This document shows positions 56,550 to 64,000 of a DNA stretch of 64,000 nucleotides, piece by piece (the stretch's first letter is position 1; every line of letters begins with the position of its first letter). The stretch comes from Janthinobacterium aquaticum (GTDB lineage: Bacteria; Pseudomonadota; Gammaproteobacteria; Burkholderiales; Burkholderiaceae_D). The stretch covers positions 595,032 through 659,031 of the forward strand of contig NZ_WFLK01000001.1 of assembly GCF_009208565.1 (NCBI RefSeq), read 5' to 3'. The notes beneath the pieces are model-generated. The model had not been told where the DNA came from. It made no database searches and worked only from the letters and a program-made list of their open reading frames with translations. Both the position numbers and the translations under genes were made by a program.

Positions 56550-57626
56550 ATGATCGCAAGTGAACTCGTTCTGGATTACCTCACTGCGGAGCGGGAACTG
56601 ATCTCGCATGCTCTGCGAACATTGCAAGAAAGAACCGCGATCACGGGATCTGTCACCACGGTTGAGCCTTTCAGATCTGATCAGCCGCAGGCCGATGCCA
56701 CAATCAGATTGCAGCATCCTAACGGCACACACCGTTACTGGGTCGAATGCAAATCATCGATTGATCGCAAGGAACATCTGAACAAAGTGCGGCAACAGCT
56801 GACACGGCTCGGAGAGGACGGTCTGCTGATCACGCCCTACCTCAGCAGGGAACTGGCCGAATACTGCAGGACAATAGACCTGCAGTTCATCGATCTGTCT
56901 GGCAACGCATATTTGCATGCACCAGGTCTCTTTGTCTTTATGACTGGCGAAAAACGTAGCCCGGTTCGCCTTGCCAATGACGAACCCAAGGGACTTACGA
57001 ACTCAGCAACATTGCGCGTGGTCTTTGCAGTGCTTTCACAGCCCGCCCTTCTCAATTCATCATTCAAGTCCATTGCAGGCGCCGCTGGCGTGTCACTGGG
57101 TACTGCCTACAATGTGCTGAACGATTTACAGCGTCGGGGTTACCTGATTGATTCCGGCGGTGCCGGACGTAGAAAGCTGCTGGAGCCAGATCGGCTGATC
57201 AATGAATGGGCAGTCAATTTCCCGGTAACATTGCGCCCCAAACTGCATCGCAGGCGTTTCAGCGCACCTGACCCCGATTGGTGGCGGTCAGTGCAACTGG
57301 ATGCTTTTCGTTACGCGTGGAGCTCGGAAGTGGCCGCCTGTAATCTGACCGGCTACCTCAAGCCATTGACGCAAACCCTTTACGTTGAGCAGGGAGATAT
57401 CGATAGCGTCATCAGGATGCTGGTCAAACAACATCGACTCAAACCCGATGCCGATGGCAATATCGAAATACTGGAAGCATTCTGGCCACAAGGCGACATC
57501 GAACGCCTCCTTGCGCCACCACTGCTGGTTTACGCCGAGCTGCGGGCCTTAATGGATCCGCGCGCAGACGAAGCGGCCAACATGATCAAGGAGAAGTGCA
57601 TTGACCCCACGTTTAATCAGGAATAA
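56550..57626 (+). CDS. AbiEi-family antitoxin/regulator with nuclease-like N-terminal domain
   Basis: A 358-residue protein started at the ATG at 56550, six bases after GGAG; another in-frame ATG at 56535 has no such site. Residues about 30-120 hold a pattern of a PD-(D/E)XK fold: ADATIRLQHPNG, then YWVECKSSIDRKEHLNKVRQQL with the E-x-K pair. A winged helix follows at about 150-210 (FKSIAGAAGVSLGTAYNVLNDLQRRGYLID). The C-terminal part is the AbiEi-type antitoxin region. It precedes and overlaps a nucleotidyltransferase gene, as in type IV (AbiE) toxin-antitoxin systems, where AbiEi represses the operon. Base composition is lower in GC than the flanks. Confidence 0.7.
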   Translation: MIASELVLDYLTAERELISHALRTLQERTAITGSVTTVEPFRSDQPQADATIRLQHPNGTHRYWVECKSSIDRKEHLNKVRQQLTRLGEDGLLITPYLSRELAEYCRTIDLQFIDLSGNAYLHAPGLFVFMTGEKRSPVRLANDEPKGLTNSATLRVVFAVLSQPALLNSSFKSIAGAAGVSLGTAYNVLNDLQRRGYLIDSGGAGRRKLLEPDRLINEWAVNFPVTLRPKLHRRRFSAPDPDWWRSVQLDAFRYAWSSEVAACNLTGYLKPLTQTLYVEQGDIDSVIRMLVKQHRLKPDADGNIEILEAFWPQGDIERLLAPPLLVYAELRALMDPRADEAANMIKEKCIDPTFNQE

Positions 57627-58470
57627 CCGGCCCGTCGATCCCATCATTATCGATATCCTGCGTGTCGTCGCCGCCGATGCATCGGCTGACGGGATTGATT
57701 ACATGCTGGTGGGCGCGACAGCAAGAGACATCCTCCTGGATCATGTGTTTGGCATTACCGCCAGGCGAGCAACCTATGATGTAGATTTTGCCGTCGCCGT
57801 GAAAAATTGGCAGCAGTTCGATGCGCTGCGCTCCAGGCTTCTGGCGCACGGAACCTTCAAGGAACAGGGCGCGGCAAAACAACGCATCTACTTCACTGGC
57901 CCGAACGGCTCTCTTTGCTATCCTCTGGACCTGGTACCGTTTGGCCCCATTGCCGAAGGCACGGGAGAAATCGCCTGGCCACCGGATATGGCGGTCATCA
58001 TGAACGTTGCAGGCTATGACGATGTGCTGGCGGCCGCAGAGCACGTGAGGTTTGCCGCTGATTTTGACGGAAAGGTTGTTTCACTGGCCGGCCTCGCGAT
58101 ATTGAAACTTGTCGCATGGTCTGATCGGGGACGGGAAAATCCGAAAGATGCCCATGATCTGATCCACTTGATGGACAATTACACCGCAGCTGGCAATCTG
58201 GAGCGTGTCTACGATGAGGAAGGTGTGATCGAGGCCGGAGATGCCGATCCGGATTTGGCCGGTGTTTATTTACTTGGCAAAGACATCGAGCGCGTGGCAA
58301 GCGCTGAAACCCTGGCAATGCTGCTGCGAATTATCCGGCAAGACTTTGATCGGCTTTCCAATGAAATGATCAAAGCCAACCGCCATGCAGATAATGTCGG
58401 TGAACGCGTTGTGTCTCGCCTTCGACTTTTGGAAAAATCGTTGGAAGGCAGTGGAATCGAAGGTCGCTAA
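57601..58470 (+). CDS. AbiEii-like nucleotidyltransferase toxin
   Basis: A 289-residue nucleotidyltransferase-fold protein. It is read from a TTG at 57601 with GAGAAG upstream, overlapping the AbiEi stop by 26 bases. The opening YMLVGATARDILLDHVFG and the metal-binding TYDVDFAVAV, followed by KLVAWSDRGRENPKDAHDLIHLM, fit the AbiEii/DUF1814-type nucleotidyltransferases. In AbiE systems the toxin modifies tRNA or another target and is neutralised by the AbiEi protein without direct contact. The catalytic Asp-x-Asp and the lysine are intact. Start codon choice is uncertain. Confidence 0.72.
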   Translation: MTPRLIRNNRPVDPIIIDILRVVAADASADGIDYMLVGATARDILLDHVFGITARRATYDVDFAVAVKNWQQFDALRSRLLAHGTFKEQGAAKQRIYFTGPNGSLCYPLDLVPFGPIAEGTGEIAWPPDMAVIMNVAGYDDVLAAAEHVRFAADFDGKVVSLAGLAILKLVAWSDRGRENPKDAHDLIHLMDNYTAAGNLERVYDEEGVIEAGDADPDLAGVYLLGKDIERVASAETLAMLLRIIRQDFDRLSNEMIKANRHADNVGERVVSRLRLLEKSLEGSGIEGR

Positions 58471-58502
58471 AAACAGAAATAACTCAAGCCAGTCCCCCCT
58501 TC

Positions 58503-58547
58503 AAAAGCAAGCGCCCGTCCCCTTGCGGAGACGGGCACTTTTGCTTG
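58503..58547 (+). terminator. Strong hairpin after the AbiE pair
   Basis: GCCCGTC / GACGGGC pairs perfectly around CCCTTGCGGA, and flanking AAAAGCAAG and TTTTGCTT extend the stem, giving a long hairpin between two convergent genes; it likely terminates in both directions. Confidence 0.7.
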
Positions 58548-58582
58548 CCCTGCCGATTGGCAATGCGCTCAGATGCAGCGCA

Positions 58583-60583
58583 TTATTTTGACAGTTTCAC
58601 CTGCGTCAGTTCCGCCGTCAGATAGCCGACTGCGCCGCTGGCCTTGTTGTTGTAGTTGGTGTTGATAATGATATTGATCTGGTCCTTGAGCGCCGTGGGC
58701 AAGCCCGGGAAGCGGCTCCACTCGTCGCCGGCGTGCTGGAAGTTGCTCATCACGTAGGTCCAGCCGTTGATTTCGTCGACTGCGTGCAGGCCGGTCGATT
58801 CGGCGCCGGCCGGGCACGACAGCAGGCGTTCGAGCTTTTTGGTATCGACGTTGTAGGCCCACAGGAAGTTGTTCAGATGGTTGCCACTATCTTCGCCGAT
58901 AAACAGGGTGCGCAGTTTTTCCGAGAACTTCAGGTTGTCCGGGCTGGCGATCTTGTCCTGGTTGGCGGTGTTGCCGAGGGCGTCGGCTGCAATATCTTCG
59001 CCGGCCAGCAGTACGCTCGATTCAAGCGGTACCCATTCGCTGTCGATTGCGGCGCCGGTGTCATCTTTCTGGCCGCCACCGAGCTTGTGCTGCACCACCG
59101 CGCCTGCGACCAGTTTCTTGAACTTGACGTTGAGGCCGGCGACATAGCCCGAACCGCCTTCGACCATCGAATCCTGGATATTGGCGTAGGCCGAGTAGGC
59201 AATCTTGTCCTTGGCGTTGACGGTCGTGCCTTCGTTCTTGGTAAAGGCCATGCTGCCGCCCTTCATTGCCGCGTAGCGATGGGTTTCCAGGAAGGCGGCG
59301 GCTTTTTCCTGGCCGGCCTTGACGCGCACCCAGGCGGTTTTCTTGTTGAGCACGATCTTGGTGTAGCTGGTGTCGTTCGGATCGCTCAATGTCGAATCCA
59401 TGATGTCGGTGGCTTTGATGCCGCCATCGACCAGCGCCTTGATTTCAGCATGCGTTGCATGGCCAAGCCTGACCCATTGCAGCTTGCCGGTGGTGGTTTC
59501 GGTCAGTTGCGTGGTGTATTTGGCGATGTACAGCGTGCCGCCAGCGGCCAGGTCGGCAGCCTTGTCGGCCACGAACATGAACAGGCCGCCGTTGGTGTAG
59601 TCGTCGCCGCCAAGGATGGTGCGCTGGTCGGGCATCACCTGTACCAGCTCGCGCGAGTAGCGGCCCAGGCAGTAGTGCTTCTTGATGCTGCCGGTGCCAT
59701 CCGGATTGACCGATACTTCCGGCAGGTGGCCGTAGTCGTACGGGTTGGCCGTAGCCGGGTTGCCGAACACGTTCTGGCTGTAGGCTTTCAGCACGGCCAG
59801 CGTCTGGCCACCCAGGCCCTGGTCGAACGCATCGGGTTCGTACTCTTCGCTCGACAGATGGGTGTTCCACGGCGACAGGCTGGCGCCGCAGGTGATCCAC
59901 AGGCCCTTGACGGACGAGGTGTCGACGTTGTGGTACTTGACCATCGACAGCTTGCCGGTGGTCTGGTCCTGGTCCAGCGTCAGCACCGCGATCGGCGACG
60001 GCAGCGTGCCGTAGGTCGATGCGCCGGCCTGGTTGGCGGTGTTGTACTCGAACTGCACCACGGCAAACACGGCCTTGCCCTTGATGCCAGTCACGGTTGG
60101 ATTGGCAATCGTCAGCATCGAGCTGCCGTCCGGCGAATCGGAGAAGAACTGGCGCTCGCGCCCTGGCAGCGAACTGTCGATGATGGGCTGGTTCTTGATG
60201 TCGAAGTAACCGCCGGCAATCACGGTGCCGCCCTTGCCGTCCGGGACGCGGTCGCCGGTCAGGAAGAAAGGCTGGTAAGCCAGGTTATAGCTGTTGCTGC
60301 TGCCATCGCTGAAGTTGACCTTGAGCTTGGAGCCGACCGTGGTGGTGGCCAGTGCGGTTGGCGAGCTGGCCGTCGGCGCAGCCATGCCGGTAAATTCTGC
60401 GGTGGTAAAGGTCGCGACCGGGGTGGCTGGCGTGGTCACCGGTGGCGTCACGGAGTCCGAGCTGCCGCCGCAGGCGGACAGCAAGGTGCTGACACCGGTC
60501 AGGCCGGCCAACGGCAACATGGGAGCGCCTGCAAACATCTGCAGCAGGCGGCGACGGGTAGATTCAGGAGCGTGATTCGACAT
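58583..60583 (-). CDS. phoX: PhoX-family phosphatase (DUF839)
   Basis: A 666-residue exported protein begun at the ATG at 60583 (MSNHAPESTRRRLLQMFAGAPMLPL). STRRRLLQ followed by a hydrophobic stretch looks like a Tat signal, and SACGGSS nearby could be a lipobox. PhoX enzymes are Tat-exported, calcium/iron-dependent alkaline phosphatases that free phosphate from organic esters. Characteristic segments are GRYSRELVQVMPDQRTILGGDDYTNGGLFMFVADK and NLKFSEKLRTLFIGEDSGNHLNNFLWAYN. A PHO-box-like site is about 80 bases upstream. A role outside phosphate supply cannot be excluded for this diverse family. Confidence 0.88.
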   Translation of the reverse strand: MSNHAPESTRRRLLQMFAGAPMLPLAGLTGVSTLLSACGGSSDSVTPPVTTPATPVATFTTAEFTGMAAPTASSPTALATTTVGSKLKVNFSDGSSNSYNLAYQPFFLTGDRVPDGKGGTVIAGGYFDIKNQPIIDSSLPGRERQFFSDSPDGSSMLTIANPTVTGIKGKAVFAVVQFEYNTANQAGASTYGTLPSPIAVLTLDQDQTTGKLSMVKYHNVDTSSVKGLWITCGASLSPWNTHLSSEEYEPDAFDQGLGGQTLAVLKAYSQNVFGNPATANPYDYGHLPEVSVNPDGTGSIKKHYCLGRYSRELVQVMPDQRTILGGDDYTNGGLFMFVADKAADLAAGGTLYIAKYTTQLTETTTGKLQWVRLGHATHAEIKALVDGGIKATDIMDSTLSDPNDTSYTKIVLNKKTAWVRVKAGQEKAAAFLETHRYAAMKGGSMAFTKNEGTTVNAKDKIAYSAYANIQDSMVEGGSGYVAGLNVKFKKLVAGAVVQHKLGGGQKDDTGAAIDSEWVPLESSVLLAGEDIAADALGNTANQDKIASPDNLKFSEKLRTLFIGEDSGNHLNNFLWAYNVDTKKLERLLSCPAGAESTGLHAVDEINGWTYVMSNFQHAGDEWSRFPGLPTALKDQINIIINTNYNNKASGAVGYLTAELTQVKLSK

Positions 60584-60659
60584 TTTTTGTTTTTCCGTTA
60601 TGAATAAATATCGTGGAACAGGCCGGCAAGGCGACGAGGCCAGATCATAAACAGGCAAT

Positions 60660-60677
60660 ATGTCAGCTTGATGACGT
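60660..60677 (-). promoter_or_regulatory. Putative PHO box upstream of phoX
   Basis: On the minus strand ACGTCAT-CAAG-CTGACAT shows the 7-4-7 direct-repeat layout of the PhoB site (consensus CTGTCAT spaced by four). Five of seven and six of seven bases match in the two halves. It lies 77 bases upstream of the phoX start codon. Confidence 0.45.
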
Positions 60678-60712
60678 TGTACCGACGTCATCGAGGCGCT
60701 CAGGCAAACCGC

Positions 60713-61924
60713 TTAATGTCCTGCTGCATGGAGGGATTTTTCACCGGCAGCGCGCAGCGGTATCGGATTGAGGCGGTCCAGCCGGCCACTCAGGGCCGTC
60801 AGGCCAAACGCGCCCAGCACTACCAGCGCGCCGATCCAGCCGGTATGAACCAGCCCCAGTCGGTCGACAATCAGGCCGCCGCCCCAGGCGCCGCCGGCAA
60901 TGCCAAGATTGAACGCGGCAATATTGAGGCCCGAGGCCACGTCGACGGCGCGCGGCGTGAAGTGTTCAGCCTGCTGCACCACATAGACCTGCAAACCGGC
61001 GACATTGCCGAAGGCTACGGCGCCCCACAGCAGCACGGTCGCCACCACCAGCACCGGATGCGGCGCGGTAAAGGTCAACAGCAGCAGCACGCCCGACAAC
61101 AGCAGGAAAATCAGCTTGAGCGCGCTGACCGGGCCGCGCCTGTCGGCCAGCTTGCCGCCCCATATATTGCCAAACGCCACCGATACGCCATACACCAGCA
61201 TCACCAGGCCCACGGCGCTGGCGCCAAAGCCCGACACCTGCTGCAGAATCGGCGCAAGATAGGTAAAGGCAATAAAGGAGCCGCCATAGCCAACGGCCGT
61301 CATGGCGTACACCAGCAACAGGCGCGGCTGGCCCAGCACCTGGAACTGCTGCAGCAGCGACGCCGGCTTGCTGTGGCGAATGGTCGACGGCACATACAGC
61401 AGGCTGCCGACAAACGCCACCAGGCCCAGGACCGAGACAGCCAGAAAGGTTTCGCGCCAGCCGAAATGCTGGCCGATAAACGTTCCCAGCGGCACGCCCG
61501 TGACCAGCGCCACCGTCAGGCCGGTAAACATGATGGCAATCGCACTGGCCGCCTTTTCCTTGGGCACCAGCGAGGTGGCGATGGTCGAGCCGATGGAAAA
61601 GAACACGCCATGGGCCAGGCCCGTCAGGATGCGCGCCATGATCAGGGTTTCATAGCCTGGCGACTTCCAGGCCAGCAGATTACCGAGGGTAAACAACACC
61701 ATCAGCGACAACAGCAAAATCTTGCGCGGCACCTTGCCGGTCAGCGCCGTCAGTACGGGGGCGCCGACGGCCACGCCCAGCGCGTAGAGGCTGACCAGCA
61801 GGCCGGCCGAGGGCAGGCTGACTTTCAGGTCGGCGGCGATGGTGGGCAACAGGCCGACAATGACAAACTCGGTGGTACCGATGGCAAATGCGCTGATGGT
61901 CAGCGCAAGCAGGGCAATAGGCAT
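60713..61924 (-). CDS. MFS efflux transporter (AraJ/DHA1-like)
   Basis: A 403-residue inner-membrane protein with twelve hydrophobic segments. Start taken at the ATG at 61924 (MPIALLALTISAFAIGTTEFVIVGLLPTIAADL); a GTG at 61933 with GGAG six bases ahead is an equally good alternative. The GTTEFVIVGLLP opening and KVPRKILLLSLMVLFTLGNLLA, then RILTGLAHGVFFSIGSTIA are typical of AraJ/YdhP-like drug:proton antiporters. The substrate is unknown. It is upstream of phoX on the same strand but separated by about 130 bases that include the PHO-box candidate. Confidence 0.87.
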   Translation of the reverse strand: MPIALLALTISAFAIGTTEFVIVGLLPTIAADLKVSLPSAGLLVSLYALGVAVGAPVLTALTGKVPRKILLLSLMVLFTLGNLLAWKSPGYETLIMARILTGLAHGVFFSIGSTIATSLVPKEKAASAIAIMFTGLTVALVTGVPLGTFIGQHFGWRETFLAVSVLGLVAFVGSLLYVPSTIRHSKPASLLQQFQVLGQPRLLLVYAMTAVGYGGSFIAFTYLAPILQQVSGFGASAVGLVMLVYGVSVAFGNIWGGKLADRRGPVSALKLIFLLLSGVLLLLTFTAPHPVLVVATVLLWGAVAFGNVAGLQVYVVQQAEHFTPRAVDVASGLNIAAFNLGIAGGAWGGGLIVDRLGLVHTGWIGALVVLGAFGLTALSGRLDRLNPIPLRAAGEKSLHAAGH

Positions 61925-62051
61925 GGAAAACACGGGAAACTCCGATAAAGTTAATGACAAGCAGTATCGGGGTTTTCTTTGTTTCTAAAAATAGCTGACC
62001 GGGCAGAACATAGTTGCGCGCATCTCAACAATTGAGCGCTCTGCTACACTG

Positions 62052-62291
62052 ATGCGCATGGACTCTGAAAAACTGGCGCTGCTGCTGACGCGCGATATGC
62101 CGTATGGAAAATACAAGGGACGCAAGCTGGCCGACCTGCCCGGCCACTACCTGGGCTGGTTCGCGCGCGAAGGTTTTCCTTCGGGCGAACTGGGCAGCCT
62201 GTTGGCGCTGATGTACGAACTCGACCACAATGACCTGCGCAGCCTGCTCGATCCCCTGCGTCCGCCAGGCTGGCGGCGCGCCAGCGACTAA
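62052..62291 (+). CDS. DUF3820 family protein
   Basis: A 79-residue protein. MPYGKYKGRKLADLPGHYLGWFAREGFPSGELGSLLALMYELDHNDL matches almost the whole DUF3820 domain, which has been described as a quorum-sensing-regulated virulence factor fold, although its activity is not established. Two ATG codons lie close together (62052, 62058). It overlaps the convergent membrane-protein gene by four bases. Confidence 0.85.
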   Translation: MRMDSEKLALLLTRDMPYGKYKGRKLADLPGHYLGWFAREGFPSGELGSLLALMYELDHNDLRSLLDPLRPPGWRRASD

Positions 62292-63025
62292 CTCGACGAG
62301 GCCACGCCGCGCGCCTGCGCGGCCTTCGACCAGGCCGTGGTGTAGGACTCATAGACGCCGAAGATCTGATGCACCAGCTTGCTGCCGCCGGCCAGTACCG
62401 CGCCGGTCAGCACCACATCGACGGCGATAAAAGCGCTGTACTGCTCCTGCACCGACAGCGGCAGGCCCGCTGCCGATATCGGCGCCAGCACCACGATCTG
62501 CGACAGGAAGCGAAAGCCGGCCGCCGAGGTGATCATGCCCAGCATCAGGCCGACCCAGGTGGTGACTTTGGTGGTTTGTATGGTGTACGGCAGCAGCGCC
62601 TTTTGCTCGGCGTCGACCTTGTCGTCGGCCTGTTCGATCTGCTGGCGCGCAGCGTCGAGCAGGCCGGCGATGACCGTCTTGCGCTCGTCGGAAAGGCCAG
62701 GCGTGCTATTGAGTTCGGCCAGCAGGTCGGCGATGCGGCGCTTCTGGCGCCCGCGCTGGGCCTGCCACCAGGCGATGGTCTGCTGGTGCGCTGCCACTTG
62801 CGGCGGCGCCCACAGGGAAACAAATACTTCGATCATGCGTTCGACGAACAGCGCCACCAGCAGCATCGAGCCGAAAATACCCGGCGCCAGCGCCGCCAGA
62901 TTGGCCTGAAACGCCAGCGCCCCACTTTGCCACTGCGCAGCCAGCCAGACGGCCAGCACGCACAGCAGCGCGCAAACGAACATCAAACCTTTGCCGCTCT
63001 TGCCCGGCACGCCCTCGTCTTCCAT
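62288..63025 (-). CDS. Hypothetical membrane protein, four membrane segments
   Basis: A 245-residue protein begun at 63025 with AAGGTGG ahead. Membrane segments lie near residues 14-33, 45-65, 150-172 and 200-215. A charged helical section of about 85 residues between the second and third (QAQRGRQKRRIADLLAELNSTPGLSDERKTVIAGLLDAARQQIEQADDKVDAEQKALL) is likely cytoplasmic and coiled. I do not recognise the family. It converges on DUF3820 with a four-base overlap. Confidence 0.6.
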   Translation of the reverse strand: MEDEGVPGKSGKGLMFVCALLCVLAVWLAAQWQSGALAFQANLAALAPGIFGSMLLVALFVERMIEVFVSLWAPPQVAAHQQTIAWWQAQRGRQKRRIADLLAELNSTPGLSDERKTVIAGLLDAARQQIEQADDKVDAEQKALLPYTIQTTKVTTWVGLMLGMITSAAGFRFLSQIVVLAPISAAGLPLSVQEQYSAFIAVDVVLTGAVLAGGSKLVHQIFGVYESYTTAWSKAAQARGVASSS

Positions 63026-63109
63026 CGTTCCACCTTTCGCTTTGTGGCATCAAAAAGACGACTATAAGCACTGCAAGTGGCGACAAAATTCACGCATTGT
63101 CACAAGAGG

Positions 63110-63493
63110 TTAAAACGCGCGTATTTTCCTGGCCAGCATGCTGCTCAACTCGCCGCTGGCCACCAGCGCCTGCAGTTCGCTGGCGCCGCCGACCAGCACG
63201 CCATTGACAAACACCATGGGAAAAGTCGGCCAGCCGCTCCACATCTTGAGCGCATTGCGGCGATGCCACTGGCTCAGATAGCTGCCGTACTGCAGGTACT
63301 GGTAAGGCGTGCCGAGCACATCGAGTATCTTGCGCGCCTTGCGTGGAAACGGGTTCAGTGCCATGCCAACCACCACCACCTGGTGCGCGGCAATGGCCGC
63401 CTGCACTTCGCGCACGATATCGCCATGCTTGCCGCCGATGAACGGGCGGGCGGCGGGATGGATCTGGCTTTCGTCGAGTATGGCGCGGGTCAT
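63110..63493 (-). CDS. Glutaredoxin-like protein without active-site cysteines
   Basis: A 127-residue protein begun at the ATG at 63493, preceded by CAGGA. The fold is that of a glutaredoxin: VVVVGMALNPFPRKARKILDVLGTPYQYLQYGSYLSQWHRRNALKMWSGWPTFPMVFVNGVLVGGASELQALVASGEL carries the cis-proline (TFPMVFVNG) and the GGASEL glutathione-binding segment. Where the family has CPYC or CGFS the sequence is NPFP, and there is no cysteine in the whole chain. It therefore cannot act as a thiol oxidoreductase; glutathione binding or a structural role remain possible. Confidence 0.8.
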   Translation of the reverse strand: MTRAILDESQIHPAARPFIGGKHGDIVREVQAAIAAHQVVVVGMALNPFPRKARKILDVLGTPYQYLQYGSYLSQWHRRNALKMWSGWPTFPMVFVNGVLVGGASELQALVASGELSSMLARKIRAF

Positions 63494-63579
63494 GGGGGTC
63501 CTGTAAAGAAGTGTCGTCTGATGCATTGTGACATGGAAAATCCGGGGTCAGGTCGTAATGCCGTTAAGTTAAGAGGACG

Positions 63580-63677
63580 GTAGGTCGGATTAACGGGGCA
63601 AAGCCCCGCGTAATCCGACAACATTGTTGGCGCCGCAGGTGTTGTCGGATTACGCCGCTACGCGGCTAATCCGACCT
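63580..63677. repeat. REP-like composite palindrome, copy E, interrupted by the IS110 element
   Basis: The left hairpin GTAGGTCGGATTAACG...CGTAATCCGACAA with a GGGGC/GCCCC inner stem is followed by the linker and the right arm TTGTCGGATTACGCCGC...GCGGCTAATCCGACCT. In the intact copies the arm continues with AC; here the sequence changes to TGTATTATT directly after CT (63676-63677). Confidence 0.85.
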
Positions 63678-63689
63678 TGTATTATTCCT

Positions 63690-63900
63690 CTCATGCGGTT
63701 GATGGTGTTGCGAACAACATTAACCGCTGTCAAAATTCTTGGTAGGCATATCAAGACCGGGTAACTGGATGCTGTATCCGCCCTTAGGCTCAAAGCCAGC
63801 ATCGTAGATCTCGCACCAGTTACCCACCCTCAATGTCAAGATCGGACAGTATCTTTGGCACCGGCACGCCGGTTAGCCCGCATTCACAAGGTAGATCGCA
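63690..63900 (+). ncRNA. Predicted IS110 bridge RNA
   Basis: Three stem-loops can be drawn. First, GCGGTT/AACCGC (63695-63700 with 63722-63727) with inner TGTTG/CAACA. Second, GGGTAACTGG/CCAGTTACCC (63759-63768 with 63816-63825), enclosing an internal loop capped by GGCT-CAA-AGCC (63787-63797). Third, ACCGG/CCGGT around 63860-63875. In the second, the 5' loop strand has TATCCGCCCT (63775-63784), close to the target arm AATCCGACCT, and the 3' strand has CGTAG (63803-63807), complementary to CTACG of the target's other half. ACAAG (63886-63890) complements CTTGT at the element's left junction. This is the layout of a target loop and donor loop. Confidence 0.6.
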
Positions 63901-63913
63901 AGAGGACCACAAC

Positions 63914-64000
63914 ATGTTTCATTTAGGAATCGACGTTGCCAAGGCAAAGCTGGACTGCGCGCTGCGCCTGACCAACGGCAAGCATCGCAACAAGGTAGTA
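63914..64000 (+). CDS. IS110-family transposase (recombinase), N-terminal fragment
   Basis: The first 29 codons, starting at the ATG at 63914 after GAGGACCACAAC, read MFHLGIDVAKAKLDCALRL. The LGIDVAK motif holds the first aspartate of the RuvC-like DEDD catalytic site of IS110-family transposases. The rest lies beyond the window, so completeness cannot be judged. Confidence 0.85.
   Translation, partial: MFHLGIDVAKAKLDCALRLTNGKHRNKVV

Larger units (their letters stand above)
63678..64000 (+). mobile_element. IS110-family insertion sequence, left end (runs off the window)
   Basis: The element begins right after the CT at 63676-63677, judged from the break in REP-like copy E. A 236-base non-coding left end precedes the transposase start, an arrangement known for IS110-group elements that carry a bridge RNA there. 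There are no terminal inverted repeats to see at this end, as is usual for the family. The right end is outside the window. Confidence 0.75.

Overview
The window reads as a stretch of a high-GC betaproteobacterial chromosome, most like Oxalobacteraceae (the Janthinobacterium/Duganella/Massilia group). This rests on the strong G+C third-position bias, the Burkholderiales-type gene content and order (lplT/alr/radA, tsaB-rimI-udg, dapC-dapD-yffB-dapE-prmB, ompR-envZ) and many DUF families common there. Genus and species cannot be fixed from the sequence alone.

Layout. 1-3990: a partial DUF4153 membrane protein, a small secreted DUF4952-like protein, rraA, and an MFS exporter divergent from an AraC regulator with a Fur-box-like site between them. 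4002-5833: an orphan FliD-like flagellar cap and a PilZ protein. 5962-13098: radA, alr, lplT and the overlapping chain tsaB-rimI-udg-DUF1853. 13211-18625: lysine/peptidoglycan precursor genes dapC, dapD, a Spx/ArsC-like protein and dapE, then prmB; the block is split by an AT-rich orphan gene. 18713-23693: an ABC-F ATPase, arfB, a FapA/DUF342 protein and a small secreted protein. 23909-28351: ompR-envZ, an Imm26-like protein, a ferritin-like protein related to encapsulated ferritins but lacking their metal ligands, and a YqhD-type reductase. 28421-31871: a TPP riboswitch driving a TonB-dependent receptor, facing a PnuC-type transporter and a NadR-like kinase, probably a vitamin salvage locus. 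31966-33733: DUF2867 and TetR around paired operators, then DUF4126. 33734-36070: a decayed, partly AT-rich accessory patch with gene remnants and a LuxR-type pseudogene. 36121-56222: an S46 dipeptidyl peptidase, a histidine kinase overlapping a CheB-CheR-PAS fusion, a four-gene RND efflux operon (mdtABC plus outer-membrane channel), sppA and a sodium:solute symporter. 56550-58470: an AbiE-type toxin-antitoxin pair. 58583-63493: PhoX phosphatase with a possible PHO box, an MFS exporter, a DUF3820 protein, a membrane protein and a cysteine-less glutaredoxin-like protein. 63678-64000: the left end of an IS110-family element.

The most notable feature is at the right edge. A REP-like composite palindrome that recurs five times in the window, three times exactly between convergent genes, is interrupted in its last copy by the IS110-family element immediately after a CT dinucleotide. 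The non-coding left end of that element folds by eye into three stem-loops. One has an internal loop whose two strands match the two halves of the intact REP-like arm, as expected for a bridge RNA that directs insertion into the host's own REP-like repeats. Other points worth following are the metal-ligand-free encapsulated-ferritin homologue, the TPP-riboswitch locus with a NadR-like kinase, the nuclease-fold AbiEi protein, and repeat elements that supply stop codons to neighbouring genes.
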